Assembly (NCBI GenBank): GCA_002221725.1
Contig: NJFT01000148.1
Location: 1-64,000, forward strand
DNA: 64,000 bases
Direction of reading: 5' to 3'
Origin: Scedosporium boydii
Lineage: Eukaryota; Ascomycota; Sordariomycetes; Microascales; Microascaceae
Both the position numbers and the translations under genes were made by a program. Shown piece after piece: positions 61,641 to 64,000 of the stretch (the stretch's first letter is position 1; every line of letters starts with the position of its first letter). The notes below the pieces were generated by a model that made no database searches, had not been told where the DNA came from, and saw only the letters and a list, made by a program, of their open reading frames with translations.

Positions 61641-64000
61641 ATGAGCAACGTCGACGGAAGAATCCCGGCTTCTACTGCCAGCCAAGGACCAGGCATCGCC
61701 TCTGCCGCTCGGTCTCGCATGCCTCAGACGACGAGCGAGTCAGGCCCGAAAAAGAGGAATCGGATTAGGTTCTCTTGCACCACTTGTCGTGAGAAAAAGT
61801 CAGCTTTCCATATTAATATGTGCACTTGATGAATCCTGGACTGTTTTCATGTCGTCTTCCCCCCCTCACGTTGTTATCACCTAGATTGTTGGTGTCGGTA
61901 GTACTGACTGTTGATGCATTTCTTAGACTCAAGTGCAATCGATCTCAGCCCTGTGACCAATGCGTGAAACGCAACATCACATCCACTTGTGTCTATGTCC
62001 CTTACTCTTACCCTCGGGATGTTCTCCGGGCTCATGCGGCAGCTTCTCAGCGAAGCGGACGCTCACCGCCCATTGATATCAGTGGCCAGGAGAGACTGAG
62101 GCACTTGGAGCACCTTGTGGCCGTCATGCGTCGGCAGCTCGCCGAGAGGGGTGTAAATACAGACGAAACATCGAGTAATAAGCCAGCGGGCTCGCGGGCT
62201 GCTGCAGAATCAAAGTTGCCGGAGACCCCTGGAGACCTGGCTGGTGTAACGGTTACCACGCCGGCGGGTTCGTTGGTCGGGGACCTGCGTTTTGTGGACG
62301 CTGCCAACTGGGAGGCAATTCTTGATGATGTAAGTTTGTCCCCCTCGACAAACTGACCACACTAGGAAACGTGAGTTACACTGCGCAGAGGGAAAAACCT
62401 TACTGACCATTTCCTCCTGTCGATATCTAGGTTACAACTCTCACGAATGAGCTGAAGACCACAGATGATGATCCTGATGAGATCGATGCATCTACCGACC
62501 CGTTCGTTAGCGCATCTGGTCCGGTACTTCTATCCGGATCGTGGGTGCAAGCTTCGGTGACAGATATGCTGTACGACTACATGCCTCCGCGTGAAGTAAC
62601 GGACCGGCTGATCGCCCGCTTCTTCCGCGGCAAGGAACCTGCTTGGCGTACGTTGAAACACCCACAGAAGAAAGCCAATAAAGAAAAAAAGACTGCAATG
62701 CTCTCTGTGCCTTATTTCTGTTCTGCTGACACTGATCATAGTTATGTTTCATGTCCCGACTTTCATGAAGCAAGTGAGTGCACTGAGTAGTAGTCTTGAC
62801 AAGCGCGCAGGAAATTCCGTAACTAATCTCTTACTAGTATGAGGAATTTTGGGAAGCACCCCACACATACTCCATGACGTGGGTAGGGCTCTTATTCATT
62901 ATGATTGCCCATGCCGCGTTGTTCTGCCTTCGGGGAGACGAAGAAGTTCCCGGCAACTTAGGCCCACCTATGAACGTGTGCGATGTATATCGCATTAGGT
63001 CGGCCCATTGCCTAGCCTTGGACGACGTCACCAAGCCTGGAAAGTACAAGGTCGAAGCTTTGATTCTCTACTTTGGAATCGAGTACCTCCGACTCAGCGA
63101 TGCTTCCCGCGGCACTTCGATCCTCATGACCATGACGGTTCGTCTTGCCATGCACATGGGTCTTCACCGAGACCCGAGGCACTACAAGGACCTCTCATTC
63201 TTTGAGACGGAGATGCGTCGCCGACTTTGGACGCTGTTAACTGAGATTGATCTTCTCGTCGCGTTCCAGTTTGGACTGCCGGCCAATGTTCAGCCGCGGT
63301 ATTTCGATACTGGCCTCCCAAGGAACCTCCTGGATGAAGACTTTGATGAGTCAACGACGGAGCTCCCGCCCGAACGCCCTCAGACGGAGCGGACACCGGC
63401 TCTATATACCATAGTCAAATCACGTTTGGTTGCGGCCTTTGCCGACATTCTGTCCACGGTGACGTCCCGTGATCAGCCTACGTATGGGGAAGTACTCCGT
63501 CTGGATAAGAAACTGGAGGATGCTCACGAAGCCATCCCGCCTCTCCTCCGGATGCGGTCCTTCAGCCTGTCTATACCTGACCCAGTGGATCTCATCATGC
63601 AGCGTCTCTGGATTGAGCTCATGTACCAGAAGGCCCGCATTGTGTTGCACCGGCGCTACTTTACGATTGCCCGCACGGACAACCGATACAGGTACAGTCA
63701 CTTTGCCTGCATCGATGCATCCACCATGATTCTGCAGCACCAATTCGACATCCACAACGAAATGCTACCGGGCGGCCGACTGTCGAAGGAGCGATGGTTC
63801 CTTTCCAGTCTAAGCACGCACGACTTCCTGTTGGCGAACATGATGTTCTGTCTTGAGCTTTCGTACCTACTCCGCAAGGAAGACGCTAACGAAATGGATA
63901 CCACGCCCGAACCCATCAACAAGGAACGGTTGCTAAGCATTATTCGTACCTCTCGAAACATTTGGCAGGTGCGATGCCACGAGAGCTCGGAGGCCATCCG
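61641..64000 (+). CDS. Zn2Cys6 transcription factor with fungal_trans domain (partial)
   Basis: Fungal-specific regulator, cut by the right edge of the window. Exons are 61641-61798, 61927-62329, 62431-62647, 62742-62773 (32 nt) and 62838-64000+, giving at least 657 aa. The binuclear cluster is C46-x2-C49-x6-C56-x5-C62-x2-C65-x8-C74; intron 1 splits codon 53 inside it. A coiled-coil linker follows (RLRHLEHLVAVMRRQLAE). The middle-homology (fungal_trans) domain includes FHVPTFMKQ-YEEFWEAP across exons 4 and 5, VRLAMHMGLHRDPRHY and MRRRLWTLLTEIDLLVAFQFGLP. The donor of intron 1 (GTCAGC) is weak but necessary for the cluster. The target genes are not evident from the neighbours. Confidence 0.9.

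Noticed and set aside
55280..64000. Possible biosynthetic cluster (esterase, transporter, regulator, secreted protein nearby)
   Set aside because: No core synthase, oxidoreductase set or shared orientation; the esterase and EI24 genes look like conserved cellular functions.

Overview
The window is nuclear DNA of a filamentous ascomycete (Pezizomycotina), most likely a Sordariomycete. The evidence is a WC-1 blue-light receptor, a Zn2Cys6/fungal_trans regulator, a Skt5-type chitin-synthase activator, short (about 60-100 nt) GT-AG introns in most genes, and gene spacing of 0.2-3.4 kb on both strands without operons. Placement below the subphylum is a guess from gene content. All genes were spliced by hand; almost every junction keeps frame and restores a family motif.

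Layout. 902-4615 (+) importin beta-3 (Kap121/Pse1). 5762-8862 (+) WC-1. 10097-11347 (+) NYN-domain protein. 12014-16785 (+) ER UDP-glucose:glycoprotein glucosyltransferase ending in KDEL. 17421-20746 (-) Sel1-repeat chitin-synthase activator whose CaaX box is completed by a 12-nt last exon. 20747-24045 long gene-poor spacer. 24046-24936 (+) proteasome lid subunit Rpn12. 25559-29596 (-) coatomer alpha. 30213-32724 (-) Rad54. 33202-34862 (-) SRPK-like kinase with two frameshifts and a broken splice donor, read as a pseudogene. 36281-36565 (+) small membrane protein. 36776-37711 (+) mitochondrial carrier. 38204-39188 (+) methyltransferase with a histidine-rich insert. 39431-49857 (-) an 11-exon gene for a protein of about 3,209 aa of the DUF6606/DUF3638/DUF3645 family. 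49858-53252 long spacer. 53253-54891 (+) MCT-type MFS transporter. 55280-57105 (-) secreted Ser/Thr-rich protein. 57916-58782 (-) acyl-protein-thioesterase-like hydrolase. 59238-60308 (-) EI24-type membrane protein. 61641-64000 (+) Zn2Cys6 regulator, cut by the window edge.

Most genes are conserved housekeeping functions: nuclear import, ER quality control, COPI transport, proteasome, recombination and cell wall. I see no secondary-metabolite cluster, transposon, CRISPR array, tRNA or rRNA. The least understood parts are the giant ATPase-like protein (P-loop and DEAH-like motif each split by an intron), the secreted protein at 55280-57105, the decayed kinase, and a recurrent intergenic 9-mer (TACTTCGTA or its complement) found 12 times and only between genes.
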